Below, piece after piece: positions 50,428-62,800 of a DNA stretch of 64,000 nt (its first letter is position 1; the number at the start of each line of letters is the position of its first letter). Under the pieces are notes generated by a model that did no database searches, was not told the DNA's origin, and saw only the letters and a list, made by a program, of their open reading frames with translations. Source of the stretch: Escallonia rubra (taxonomy: Eukaryota > Streptophyta > Magnoliopsida > Escalloniales > Escalloniaceae); assembly GCA_033065855.1 (NCBI GenBank), contig JAVXUO010002397.1:146325-210324 (forward strand), written 5' to 3'. The translations under genes were made by a program, and so were the position numbers.

Positions 50428-51587
50428 GGATTAAATGCATAGGAAACCCCATACTTTGGGGTCATTTACACGAAACACCCTAGGGTTTGAATTTTGATTC
50501 CCACCACCCCAAACTTTCAATTTTGGTGCACATAGCACCATTTGACGGTTTTTAGTCAATTTTTTGGGATGTCTGTTAGAAGCCAAAGGGCATAAATATA
50601 ACTTCCTCCATAAACACACTGCCGAACTAATATTCTCTCTCCAAGTCAGACTCTCTCTCTCTCTCTCTCTCCCCCCCCTCTCTCTCTCATTTCATCTGCT
50701 AGCTGAGATGACTCATCCACGCCCTCCACCTCCCGGCAACGACACGACAACAGTACATCCACCTCCTCCATCTTCCAGCGACGCGATCTACAATACCTCT
50801 CTCTTACGAAAATTGAAGCAGCCTGAAATCGCTACCATGGAAGAACCATCACCCACCGGCGACGACATAGCCGGACGACACATCTTCTGATTGTTGAACC
50901 CTAAATTACTGGAGTCCAGATCTGTGATGGCACCCGATATGGAGCCCAGATCCGCGAACAACACCAAAAGACGACGCCCATTTCAGCTGAGATTTCAAAG
51001 GTTTTGCAGGCTCTCGTGGTGAGCGATCGATGTGGTACGGTAGTGGTGACCATCGGGGGGAGGGGGGGAGATAGAGAGTGGAGTGGAGGTCGGTGATGAA
51101 GGGATTTGGTGTGTTGGTGGCGGCTATGTAAAGGGTTGTGGATGTTGGGGTGTGGCGGTCGGTGTGGACTGCGGGGGTGGCAACCGGTGTGGGCTGGGCC
51201 GGTAACTCTGTTGCGATGGTGATGACAATTGAGATAGGAGGTGGTGTGGTGGTCATCGGTGATGAGATTGGTGTGGTGGTGCGGTGGTGTGGTGGTGACG
51301 CCAATGCACATGGTGGAGGCGACATAGTTTGGTGGTGGTGGTGGAAGTTCTTGATTCATTTTTAGGTTTTGTTTTAGGTTTTGGTTTTGGTTTTAGAGGG
51401 GACAATAACAAATGGACTATTTTATCCCTCAAAAACTAACCGACGTTTAGTCAAAGGTGACTTTGACCGTCAAAATGGTGCGTGGAGCATATTACTGAAA
51501 GTATAGGGTGATTAGAACCAAAAATTAAACATTAGGGTGTTCCGTGTAAAAGGTCCCAAAGTATGGGGTTTCCTGTGCATTTAATCC
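50428..51587. mobile_element. Mutator-like (MULE) non-autonomous element with long terminal inverted repeats
   Basis: The left end ggattaaatgcataggaaac and the reversed right end ggattaaatgcacaggaaac continue to match, with scattered mismatches, for about 140 bp. A perfect 9-bp duplication cagtttgat flanks the element (50419-50427 and 51588-51596). Long inverted repeats with 9-bp duplications define Mutator-like elements. No transposase is present. The interior has a CT-rich microsatellite (50651-50688), a 108-codon plus-strand frame (50564-50890) rich in Pro, and a GTG/GGT-rich stretch (51020-51345). It could be a Pack-MULE carrying host gene pieces, but no source gene is recognised. Confidence 0.9.
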
Positions 51588-51963
51588 CAGTTTGATTGCT
51601 CAACGGACCAACCAAAAAAGGATACAAAAAAGTCTGAGAAAATAAAATTTCGGACGTACAAAATATTAATGGAACAGATATGAAACAGAATTTCAAGATA
51701 CATAACATGCTTTTTTTATACAGAGACAGAATTTCAAAATGCCAAATTATATCTTTGTGACAGATACTAGAGAGCATTCAGAATAAAGTCATACATGTCA
51801 TCATTGACACGTGAGACAAGTTGAGAAAATAAGATCGCGATTTTAAACTCATCCCACTGAACTAGCCCACGTTCCAATCCACATGGATATGTCAGAAATA
51901 AAAGTCACGTATACGTGACATGGCCCATCAGAATATAGGTAATATATTTATTTTTATCCAACT

Positions 51964-52246
51964 AAATTGTCAAAATCCTGGGGAAAGAAACTAAAGAGAA
52001 CGAATAAAAAATCAATGTCTGTTAAAGCCACCTAAAGTATTTTGAATGCTGAACCAATGAAATGAAAGGCACGAGACACTTGAATTGACTAGAATCGGTA
52101 TACTTCTAAGACGAGGACAAGAAGATTTTTTTTTGGTTTGCCTTTCATTTCATTGGTTCAGCATTCAAAATACTTTGGGTGGCTTTCACAGACATTGATT
52201 TTTTATTCGTTCTCTTTAGTTTCTTTCCCCAGGATTTTGACAATTT
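51964..52246. repeat. Long near-perfect inverted repeat (hairpin)
   Basis: Arms 51964-52071 and 52139-52246 are both 108 bp, align without gaps and differ at only two positions. The 67-bp loop is unrelated. No obvious target duplication and no open frame. A transcript would fold into a long double-stranded stem. Confidence 0.92.
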
Positions 52247-54093
52247 ATGTGACACAGCAATATTGATTAAGGTATTGAAAGGAAATTAAATGTCTTGGGA
52301 ATTAAAGAAACATCTAATATGGGGATTTTAAATAACAAGCAAAAGATAAATGATCAAAGAAAGACCGAACAAAAGGGATAAAGGTCTCTGTTAACCACAC
52401 ATGGTTTCTCATGGCGTAAATTAGGTTCATAACCATTATAACATTATCGACGGACCATATAAATTACAGTTCTGACTATTCTAATAAATAAATTAAAAAA
52501 ACCACTATAACATTAAAGCAAGAAAAGACATGGAGGAGCCAAACAAGAAGGGACATGGAGATGCTAGGCTATCAAACTGAATGATTTAAGGCCATAAAGA
52601 TTATGTGCACATGAGGAAGGCCCAGACATGGTGAATGCTAAGAAGCTGACGAACATTATTAGAAAATAAAAAAAGAAGGCAAGTCACGTAACACTCAAGA
52701 ACATGAATAACGAGCTAATGGCCAATTCAGTTGTAAGACGCTGCCAAGAAGCATATTGTCGTAAGTCCTAGCAACTCTTACGCAGGCTCAATCGAAGGCG
52801 CAAATCATGTAAGAATTCTCACAACTGGAATTGATTTAATGCAATGGCAATACGGATTTGAAAAGTAAACTTTTACAATATAAGATTGATCAGTCCAGCG
52901 CTGATTCAGATTATAAAAATAATAAATCCTTACCTTTAATTACACAATTTAATCCAAAGTCAGATCCTCTAAAAAAAAATAGGATTAATTACAAAATTGT
53001 CCCCTGAGATTTACACGTTTTTGCACTTTGCTCCCCGTGTTTACAGCTTTTGCAATAATGTCATCTGAGGTTGACAAAACCATTGTAAACGACTCCAAAA
53101 ACCAACGTCCGTCCAAACGTTTACAACTTTTAATGCGTTTTTACTGTGATCCCTTAACTTTGTGTAATTTGTTAGTGTCGTGTTTTTTTAGGGGTTCTAA
53201 CAAACGTCAGATGCTATGTTCATATTTTGTGTTCATTTACCATAATATCATATATTAGCGCCATTATTAAAACACATGGAACTCCATATAAAATCATGAC
53301 CGTTAATTTCATCAAAGCTTAAAATTTATTCAAGCATTTCAATCCACCCCCAAAACCCAACCTTCCAACCCCAAATTATCACCTTAAAAAACATCAGCCA
53401 CACATAGTCTCTCTCTCTCTCTCTCTTCCCACCCCCTCATCTGGACTTCACCATCTAGTCATCTACCTCCATTTGTGATGGGATGAAGTTATGATGGATG
53501 AACCAGGACCTTGTTGGTCGTTAAATGGCAGGCCCAGTGCTTTTGGAATCACTTGCCCCTGCTATTGCTAAAGATTGATCGGTATCTGTATCGGGTGCTA
53601 GTTGTGGATGAAACACATCACCGCAGTTGCCTGATCTAAGATGTTAATGAAGGGGAAGCACCCACACCACCTGGTTGGGGGAGAGGACACTACTCACGCT
53701 CTATAAACGAGAGAGAAGGAGGCAGAAGGTGGGCACGTGCCCCCCCCCCCCCGCTACCTCCGCTACTACCATGGGCTGATCTCTTTCTCGAATCCGGTCC
53801 GTCAAAATTCATTTCACAACTCATAATAAACATAAACATTATTTGAAACATGTAATAACCGCAATCATTAGTACATATATCAAAACAAATTGTCCAATTG
53901 ACATTCCCAAAATTAGAGACCAAAGAAATGAGAGAGGTGTTGACACACAATCATACAATGCAGCCCACAGCATTTAGTTGGGCCTCATTTTCAACTCCCA
54001 AAGCCCAATTTCACTCTATCCTTCCTCTCAACCCTCACTCATTTCACCCTCTAAACCCCTTGCAGAACCCTAGTCCCTCCATTTCCACCCAAA
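52247..54093. other. Intergenic and upstream region of the PPR gene
   Basis: Contains a (TC)n run near 53409-53427 and a C-run near 53741-53752. Nothing gene-like until the PPR start codon. Confidence 0.5.
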
Positions 54094-56073
54094 ATGGCCC
54101 TCTCCAAACCCACCTTCCTCACCCACCTCAAAACCCTAACCACCAAACACCACCGCCACCCACCACCTTCATTCCTCTCCCTCCGCCTCCTCTCCTTCGC
54201 CACCCCAGAAGAAGCAGCCGCCGAACGCCGCCGCCGCAAGCGCCGCCTCAGCCTCGAGCCCCCCCTCAACTCAATCCGCCCCCAGTCCCACCCCCCCCCC
54301 AACCCCCAGAACCCTAACCCTAACCCGAACGCGCCGAAAATCCCGGAACACGTCTCCGCCCTCACCGGCAACCGCCTCAACCTCCACAACCGCATCCTCA
54401 AGCTCATCCGCGAGAACGATCTCGACGAGGCCGCCCTCCTCACGCGCCACTCCATCTACTCCAACTGCAAGCCCACCATCTTCACATGCAACTCCGTCAT
54501 GGCCGCCCAGCTCCGCCAGTCGCGCTACTCCGACCTCCTGTCACTCCACCGCTTCATCACCCAGGCCGGAGTGGCCGCCAACGTGGTAACGCACAACCTC
54601 CTCATTAATGCTTACATGGATTGCCGTAAGACTGACACCGCGCTAGATTATTATAAACAGTTGATTAATGATGCCCCATTTAACCCGTCACCAACCACAT
54701 ATCGAATCATAGTCAGGGGTTTGGTGGATAACAATAAGGTTGACAGGGCATTGGAGTTGAAAGATGAAATGTTATCCAAGGGTTTTGCTCCGGACCCGAT
54801 CGTGTATGGTTATGTTATGTTGGGGGAAGCAAAGAATGGGAATGCGGATGGGGTTTTTGCGCTGTATGAGGAGTTGAAGGAGAAGTTGGGAGGAGCGGTG
54901 TCGGATGGGGTTGTGTATGGGAGCGTGATGAAGGGGTATTTCTTGAGGGGGATGGAGAAGGAGGCGATGGAGTGTTACGAGGAGGCCTGCGGCGAGGGTT
55001 CAAAGATTAAGATGAGTGCGGTCGCGTTTAATTACGTGTTGGATGCTTTGAGCAAGAATGGGAAGTTTGAGGAGGCAGTTAAGTTGTTTGGTAGGATGAT
55101 GGCGGATCATAGTCCGCCTAAGAGGCTAAGTGTGAATCTCGGGAGCTTTAATGTGATGGTGGATGCATATTGCAGCCAAGGGAGGTTTACTGAGGCAATT
55201 GAGATTTTCAAGAATATGGGTGAGAAAAGGTGTAGCCCAGATACTCTGTCCTATAATTATTTGATTGAGCAGTTGTGTAATAACGATATGTTGGCTGAAG
55301 GGGAGGAGCTTTATAAGGGTATGAGTGAGAAAGGGGTTAGCCCGGATGAGTTTACGTTTGTTTTGTTGATGGATGCGTGTTTTAAAGAGAATCGACCTGA
55401 TGATGCTGCTGCGTACTATAAGAAGATGATAGAATCTAAGCTGAGACCTAACCTGGCAGTTTATAATAGATTGGTGGATGGGCTAGTTAAGGTTGGGAAG
55501 GTTGACGAAGCGAAATCGTTTTTTGATATGATGGTGGGGAAACTGAGGATGGATGATGTGAGCTATCAGTTTATCATGAAAGCATTGTTCGACATTGGGA
55601 AGCATGATGAGGTACTAAAAACTATTGGTGCAATGTTGAGGGAAGATGCTTCTGATTTCTCTACTGAGTTGCAAGAGTTTGTTAGGGAGGAATTGGGGAA
55701 GGCGGGAAGGGAAGGGGATCTGACGAAGCTTATGGAGGATGTAGAACGGGAGAAAGCTGAAGCTGCAGCTAGGGAGGCTGAAGCAGCAGAAAAGGCTAAG
55801 GCTAGTGCAAGAGCTGCTGTTTCTTCTTTGATACCGTCTAAGTTGTTTGGGAACAAGGAAGGTGATGAAGATTCGCCTAATGCTGCTGAGTCTACCTCTA
55901 TGAATACCTCTATGAATGGAGAAACAGAGGCAGGGAAAGAAGAAGAAAGTGTTGGACAAACTGCTGTAGAAAATGGTTCTGTTGATGCAAGCTCGACAGA
56001 AGCAATTAAAGGTGAAACTGTGCTTGAGGCTGAAGTTATAAGTGAGAGCTTGAGTGATCGTGTAGAAGCTTAA
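54094..56073 (+). CDS. P-class pentatricopeptide repeat protein, EMB1796/NUWA-like
   Basis: Single exon, 659 aa. The start [15 protein letters not shown] leads a basic, hydroxylated N-terminus typical of an organelle transit peptide; a basic block [11 protein letters not shown] follows near 41-51. Roughly a dozen PPR motifs run from about 105 to 540 (e.g. [44 protein letters not shown]). Residues about 542-575 form an Ala/Glu/Lys coiled coil ([20 protein letters not shown]), then an acidic, Ser/Thr-rich tail. PPR proteins bind organellar RNA. The N-terminus and the PPR-plus-coiled-coil layout recall Arabidopsis At3g49240 (EMB1796/NUWA), which helps DYW2 in RNA editing; this is from memory. 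The first third is strongly C-rich with Pro-rich codons, the rest G/T-rich, so composition switches near 54600. No E or DYW domain. Confidence 0.92.
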   Translation: MALSKPTFLTHLKTLTTKHHRHPPPSFLSLRLLSFATPEEAAAERRRRKRRLSLEPPLNSIRPQSHPPPNPQNPNPNPNAPKIPEHVSALTGNRLNLHNRILKLIRENDLDEAALLTRHSIYSNCKPTIFTCNSVMAAQLRQSRYSDLLSLHRFITQAGVAANVVTHNLLINAYMDCRKTDTALDYYKQLINDAPFNPSPTTYRIIVRGLVDNNKVDRALELKDEMLSKGFAPDPIVYGYVMLGEAKNGNADGVFALYEELKEKLGGAVSDGVVYGSVMKGYFLRGMEKEAMECYEEACGEGSKIKMSAVAFNYVLDALSKNGKFEEAVKLFGRMMADHSPPKRLSVNLGSFNVMVDAYCSQGRFTEAIEIFKNMGEKRCSPDTLSYNYLIEQLCNNDMLAEGEELYKGMSEKGVSPDEFTFVLLMDACFKENRPDDAAAYYKKMIESKLRPNLAVYNRLVDGLVKVGKVDEAKSFFDMMVGKLRMDDVSYQFIMKALFDIGKHDEVLKTIGAMLREDASDFSTELQEFVREELGKAGREGDLTKLMEDVEREKAEAAAREAEAAEKAKASARAAVSSLIPSKLFGNKEGDEDSPNAAESTSMNTSMNGETEAGKEEESVGQTAVENGSVDASSTEAIKGETVLEAEVISESLSDRVEA

Positions 56074-57810
56074 TTTGCATTGCGTTGGAAATATTTGATG
56101 TGGCAACATCTTGTCTGTAGCTTTTCTTCATGATGAAGTAGAAGAAGGTATGCGGTTTGAACCTCGTATCATCTGCTTCGTTAGTCAGGATGGATGTAAT
56201 TAAATGAAATGTCAGTGATTATTCTCTATATTCAATAAGTGGCTTACTATTTGCGACGTGGAGCTTTTTGAATCCGGATTTCTGTGCAACCTCCATATGA
56301 ATTTGAGTTCTAGGTAATTCTCTTGATATCCTTTTATTGTGCTCCCATAATATTTCATATTAATGTTCTTCTCTATTTCATCATCTTCTGCACTTTTATG
56401 GCATTGCTCTTTCTTGGAGGAAGACGGTGCGGTGTACATGGATTGTAAATGAAAACTATCTTGCAAAGTCATTATCAAGTAAATTACCTATCAGTGTGAG
56501 CGTATTTGCGAAGTCCTTTATACAGGTCTATAAGTGCATTTGATGAGGATAGTATAGGCGGAAATAATATGGGCAGCCTTTGTCCACACTGAATTTTCAC
56601 GGTTCTTATATGTCATCTATGTTTCCTCCTAATAATAGAATGCTCGCAATCCTCATACAGTGTTAGAGCCTACACCTTAGACCATACACAGCTCATGAAC
56701 GCATCAAAGCTGGTTCTGGTATGAAGAAAGGATACAAGATATTATATGGTTTTAGGTTGAATGCTCTGGATATTCTGTTATCCTGATCTGGACCTGATGG
56801 AACGGTGGACTTTGCCAATTACCATCCATTGGTACAAATATATGAACAGGATAAGTGGTCAAGTTCTAGATATGTTTCAGGTTCTACTAATAGGCATATT
56901 TTCCATTAATTGGAATTGGTATTATGTTTTTGCTGCATTTCTGACTTCTGTCTAAATTGGCTCATGAGTATTGAGGATCATCCATGTAGATTCAGGTTTA
57001 ATAACGTGCTTCACACTCGAGATGAAATTTGCTTACTTGATTGGCCTACGTTTTCATAGTAGTATCATGTAGCACCATCTTGGAGGGGTTTTGTTTGTCT
57101 TGCAACATAATGGTTAACTTCTGTATTTGTTGTACTGAGCCTCAAATAACCTTTGGCATATGATTTGTCATCATGAATGCTAAAAGATTCAACATGATGG
57201 TTTGAATTGTTAAAAGGGGCATATTCAGTGTAGACAATCTCCTCTTTTGCGAATGTTACAGTTCTCTATGCTCTATATCCCCAAGATGAAACCCGCGTAC
57301 CATTCGCCTTCTATTTGGTATGCATGATTCTATAATGCAGTCCAGTACGTCATTTCGGTATACACCATTATTCATATCTCCTGTTTTTGGGGCTAATAGT
57401 GAGGATTACCTTCCACCGGCAGCTTACCAGTGAAATTTCACAGGCCCGGCCTTCTTCACCACAGATGGAGATGGTGGCGGTAAAGATGGAGGTGGCACCT
57501 TGTTTCTTTACTCATTTTTGTTTTGGTCGTCGATTTTTTTTTTGTTTTGGGCAACATCACGTGGGCATATGTTTTGACAAATTGACTCGTTGTTTGACCG
57601 CTTAGTAGCGGATGAGACTATTAAACAGATAAGACCATAAATGTTTTGTAAGATAAGACCTTAAATGTTCTGTTAGATAAGACCTTTTAGGAATGCGTTT
57701 ACCCAAAAATCTGGAACCATTGCGAAGTACATTCCGACCTGATTTTAACAAGAGACCATTGAACAGATAAAGTCTAAAACCCTAATAAACCTGGCCCTTC
57801 CTCCTGGAGC
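56074..57810. other. 3' flank of the PPR gene and intergenic DNA
   Basis: The first few hundred bases should be PPR 3' untranslated sequence. No other gene recognised. Confidence 0.5.
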
Positions 57811-59060
57811 GTGCATATACGAGAGGAAGAGATCTTGCAAAAACTTGTGGTTACTTGTTTCTCACCTTATTTTAACACTGCCCATATATCCTTTCTCTAC
57901 TTGCTTTCTTCTTTCACTCATTCTAAGACCCTAATCCCTAGTGATCAAAACCCAAGCAATTCATTCCTTGTTGACTCCTTGGAATTACCCAGATTACGAG
58001 CCCTTGCAATCTCAAAAAGACGCTTTGCAAGTCGCAGCAAAGCCCCTGAAAGACGAACGCATGGTTTAGTTCATGAAGCAAGTCGGGTTCTGGGATAACC
58101 AGATCCAATCCGTCGTCAGCATCTCCCCTCGTATACTCATATCCCATGTTGACGAGACTCTCGTGTCCAAGTTTCAGCTCTACCAAGAACTATGTCACTT
58201 GCCTGATCTGGGCAGTCGTTACACCATTCGTGCAGTCGCTATTTATGCGACAAGGAATTTTGCTACCTTAGGATTCTTGGCTGGTTATTTTAGTCCGTAT
58301 AGTAGTAAAGCGTTGTGTTGAGATTTTCAAGAAGTATCTTGAAAATGATTGTAACAATCAAGCCTTGTGTTGGGTTCTCCAAGGATTCAACTTGATTTCT
58401 AGGGAAAACGTTTCTCACTCTAGCTTCTTGTACAGTATTGTCACTTGTGTAGTATGAGGACCCGGAACTTGAACCTCGCCTCCTCACTTTACAGGAATCT
58501 CATGTGAAATATCTTGTTTACCAGGCTGGATATATGGGTTTCTCGGTTGATTCGAGGATGCTCGTTTACGCCCTTTTGAACGTCAGTTGCTTAGGCAGGG
58601 GGGGACTCTCGTGAGGCACCTTGAAATGTTTCGGTACGTTGGCTTCTCGGAGACTGATTAAGGAAATGTTTTGGAGGGGGCCGAAGTTGTTTAGGTCATT
58701 TGAGTAGACATTGGAACATAGGATTGAGTTCTTCATGAACAGCATCGAGTAAAAAAAGACCAACTTGGTCTTTCGACCCTTAGGTTGATGCTTAGCTTGG
58801 AGGAGTGTAATCCCTTGGCAAATGGTCTTTCACATTCTCGTGTCGAAAGAGGTTGCTGAAGGAGGAGCCCGAGTCTGCTTTGTTCATTGCATTTGCATCC
58901 ACGCAAGGAGTTTTTTTTTTTTGGAGAAGTTCGTGTTGAGGTTTGTAATAGATGCCGAGGAGTTACTGGTGACTTCCAATGGTCAAAAGAGGTTACTGAA
59001 GGAGGACAGAATGCTTTGGAGGAGTTCCTTCTATTGCCAGAGGCATTGATAGCTGATGAA
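57811..59060 (+). pseudogene. mTERF-family pseudogene (organellar transcription termination factor)
   Basis: Pieces of a plant mTERF protein appear in order in different frames: SFLVDSLELPRLRALAISKR and THGLVHEASRVLG; then, after a frameshift near 58075, KQVGFWDNQIQSVVSISPRI and VDETLVSKFQLYQEL; then a diverged RNP-like NPxSRL region, RMLVYALLNVSCL (about 58555-58590), a MFWRGPKLF element and, near 58940, VIDAEELLVTSNGQK, which resembles the usual mTERF C-terminus. Several stops and frameshifts separate them, so no product is possible. mTERF genes of this subgroup are intronless and occur in tandem clusters, which fits a dead duplicate. Parent gene not in the window. Confidence 0.8.
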
Positions 59061-59843
59061 TGCATCCTGGTAAATTCGAGATTTAGACTCATAGAATGTT
59101 TGATTATCACACTAGTAGATTCACATCCCTTGGCTGCGTATGCATGTTTTTGGCATTTCCAACTTAGAAGTATCGTCTCGTAAATCTTCCAGCAAAATAA
59201 AAAGACATCAGCTTTGTCTTAAAAGATTAGATCTGTTAGTTGCTCGTGAGCTAGGGACATATCAGTATAGCAATTCCCTTCTCTCTAGATGGGAAAAATC
59301 GTCTTCAATCGTTCGAAAATAAAAGCCCGGACGGCTTTGTAAAACTCTGATATGAATGATAGGTCTTTGCTATAAATAACAGAAACAGTCAACATATCTA
59401 CTTACCAGAATGATGTCTTACCATCTCAGCAAGTAGCGACTAGCTTGGGCGAATTTGGGTATTTCAAAGCCTGAGAATGGGTTTGAAGGTACCATGTTGA
59501 AGTTAATGGTAAGGCGTTTGTTCAAGTGCAGAGTGGACATGACCCCATTATAGATTTGCAATTTCTTTCAACATTTCAAGGTGAATCATTCCAAGTCCTA
59601 CATGTCTAAATAGTACGTATATTCCGAGGAACAGAAGGTGTAACAATGAGAACAACCTGCTTATTAAACAATTTGCTGGAAGCTAATCCTTCAACAAATG
59701 CACAACTCGAGCTTTCGGCTCCCCAATACATTTAACACATGAGGTAAGTTAGCAAGGTTGTACACAACAGACACCAAGTGTCACAAACATGAAAATCATT
59801 AGGACGACTTCCAAAAAGAAAAGAGAAGTAAAAAATAACCACC
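59061..59843. other. Intergenic, includes 3' flank of the SINA gene
   Basis: No gene recognised. The right-hand part probably encodes the 3' untranslated region of the minus-strand E3 ligase gene. Confidence 0.5.
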
Positions 59844-62800
59844 TCAGCTACAGAGGTTCGGTATGCACACCCCAGCATCTGGGTTCTGTTGTTCCTTCCA
59901 TATTCTTCCGGTAACTCTAAGCTTCAGCTCCTTCCTGTCCCCGCCAGAGAAGAAAAGTGCCATGTTTCTTTGGATAATGAGGCCATCATGGCTGTCCCTG
60001 ACCTTCCGATGGCTGTCTCTGATGCTCCGCGGGGTCCCTTCCCAAGTGAGCTTTCTCCCATTCCCTCCTACCTCTAAACTGTAGCTGTAATTGCGAGCCT
60101 CAGCTTCGTCACCCATGAAACGGAGAAACGCCATGTACACAGGGGCCATGCCAAGCTGGAAGGCTTCAAAGTGAAGGCAGAAATACTGACCAAAACAATG
60201 GAAGACCTAGCAAAACAAGCAAGAGAGAACACTTGTAAATTGGGTTATCAGAAAGCGAATAACATGTTGCGTCATTTAACTACCTCGTGGTTCTTACTCC
60301 AAGCAGAAAAGCCACATTGCATGAACATAAAGCACTATTTCTTCTATGAACTAAGCAAGCTAACATCAGATAGATGAGATCACTATGTGAAAGGAGGTTG
60401 AATTGTTCCACATGGTACTCCACATTAGTTTTGGGTCCATGACACTATTCTCGACAGATTCGCATGTAAGCTGCAAAGTAAAGCCAATAATGGAAGGAGT
60501 GTGGTCCAAAAGCTTTGGCAGGGAAAGGAAAGCTTAGTGCCCCAAAAACGACATACATAGCAAACCGGGAGGAAAGATCTTTTTCTTCTAACAGATAAAA
60601 GGATATTGCTCAAAGCCCATCATACATTGGTACGACTACTCTCCCAATAAAATCCAGCTGGAAAAAAGGAAATATTGCACTTACAGTTAGCATCCAGGTG
60701 GCATTTTCAACTTCACGGGGATTGGACTTTACATAGCGATGGTTGAATGTACATCCTGTGTGCATGTCTACTTTATGATCATCTCTCAGATGGGAAACAA
60801 GATAAGGAATGTCCCCAGTAACAGCACACTCTGATCCAGCATATGGGCAATTGTATGGTCTAAAGTTGCACACTGCCTCGTGCTTGAGTTTGCTGTAATA
60901 CGGAAATATCTCCGGACATCCCAACGAATAATACCTGCAGGGAAGTTCAAGTGATTCTGCTACCTTTTCCAGCGCTAAGCACCTAATATCTCCAAGCTCT
61001 TGTCTACAAGTAGGACATCGATTATGCACCCTTGTTTTACAGGTGGAACAGAGTGTGTGTCCATTGTGGCACTGCAAAGAAGCAAATTTGATTAATAGCG
61101 GCTCATCCTTTAGGCAACATAACTGTTCATGCCATATTTTTTCAAAAACAGGATGAACACAAAAAATTGCACATATCACAGTTTTTATGGACCCTTATCC
61201 AAAAACAAAAACGAATTTTGACATACCCCAAAGAAGGCCAAAGTTCAAACATCCACCGAAGTCTTTATATACTTGATGTCTTCTTCTGGATCCTACTTTG
61301 AGAAAGAATTTGAAGACCGCAAGGCATTAAAAAGAGTACATATGGCAGTTCGTCGCATTTTCTTGGTGCGTAGATAAGATCTTCAGAACTCTTGTACTTC
61401 AACCCACAAGAGAAAAAAGGGAAGCTTTCAAGAGAAGTATAGATTTGCTAACTTGATTGTCTTATTAGAATCTATCTTAGAAAATGGTGACAACAGGGAA
61501 TCAAAAGCTGGAAAGGGCAATATGGGGTGTTTGGAAACAATATTTAGAAGGGTATCCAATGTATTGCTCGAGTTGTCAACCAGAGTACAAGACAATCTAG
61601 AATATAAAATTTTATGTGGCAAAGCCATTTAAGTTAAAGTAGGACGTACGGCGCTCATATAACTGCACCGTTTATGACTTTCTTTACATTGTCTTCTCTT
61701 TCTATACAGAAAGTACTACTCTGGTAAAAGACCTTATCCTCCATTGTACTTATCACCTTTCCTCCAAAACTAGAATTTGCTTTTTACCCCATTTGTCTGT
61801 TAAGCAAAGAAGACAGGCAAGAAGTTTAACTAGCTTATTACAATCCATCAAGTAACGATATCGAACCTACCCAAAGTGCAACAGTACAAAAGGACAAGCT
61901 CACCACGTACCATAGCAAGACAGCTAAATTGTTGAAGTACATTAGATAATCATGTCACAGCTCTTTCTTACGTTAATAAACATTTACTGCAAGACTCATA
62001 AAATTTTGCTACCTAATTGATACAAATACATGGTATATCCCATCCTCAGACATGTGGTTTCCTAATGGTAGCAAGATAGGAATCCATAATTCAGACTCTC
62101 TTCAGAGACCGATAATTTTTTGCAGCATAAATGAGTGCTTTGACTAAGTATACTCAAAATTACACAACTATCTAATTCTACAACCAAAATTTGGTTATGT
62201 TTCAGATTAAACCGACAAGTATTGGCTAAGTACACCCCTATAAGTTAATCTATTGGTATTCCTGAAACTTCAACTAGAACTAAGGTGCAATAGAGGAGAG
62301 GCTTGCTAAATTTAGTTATCCAAACTAAAATCAAGTCGTGGAAAGTCCCTTCCCAAACATGATATGCATTCCAAACCGTTACCACAAGGATATCTGCATA
62401 TTCTGGTACCATAGATCCAGGTTTTTACCTGATAAATTCACTTAAGGATGAGTTCAAAATTTTCCAGAACTCTAGACTCGTTATTAGATCTATAGTAGAA
62501 TGAGAAACGTAGGAAAACTGAAGCATTTCCAACTTGTCATGATTTTGATGCTTCTGCACGTCGCATCTACCCCCTCATTCTATCCTTGTTGCCATTTACA
62601 ATCAGCTCATGGACTCTAAAGTTCACTTAAACATCATTTACTCAAACAGTTCCATGTTGAAGTTTTTTAACAACAAATCCCACTGCTAACAATTCCCCAT
62701 GTTCTTTTGTGTCATTTGTTTCACAAATTAATGAATTGGTAAAACTAAAATGCCACCACCGCTTTTTCCCCCCGACAACCACAATTAACATGTTCATCTA

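Noticed and set aside
53898-54317. Pro-rich plus-strand frame ahead of the PPR gene
   Set aside because: It overlaps the PPR start in another frame and reflects the C-rich PPR N-terminal sequence.
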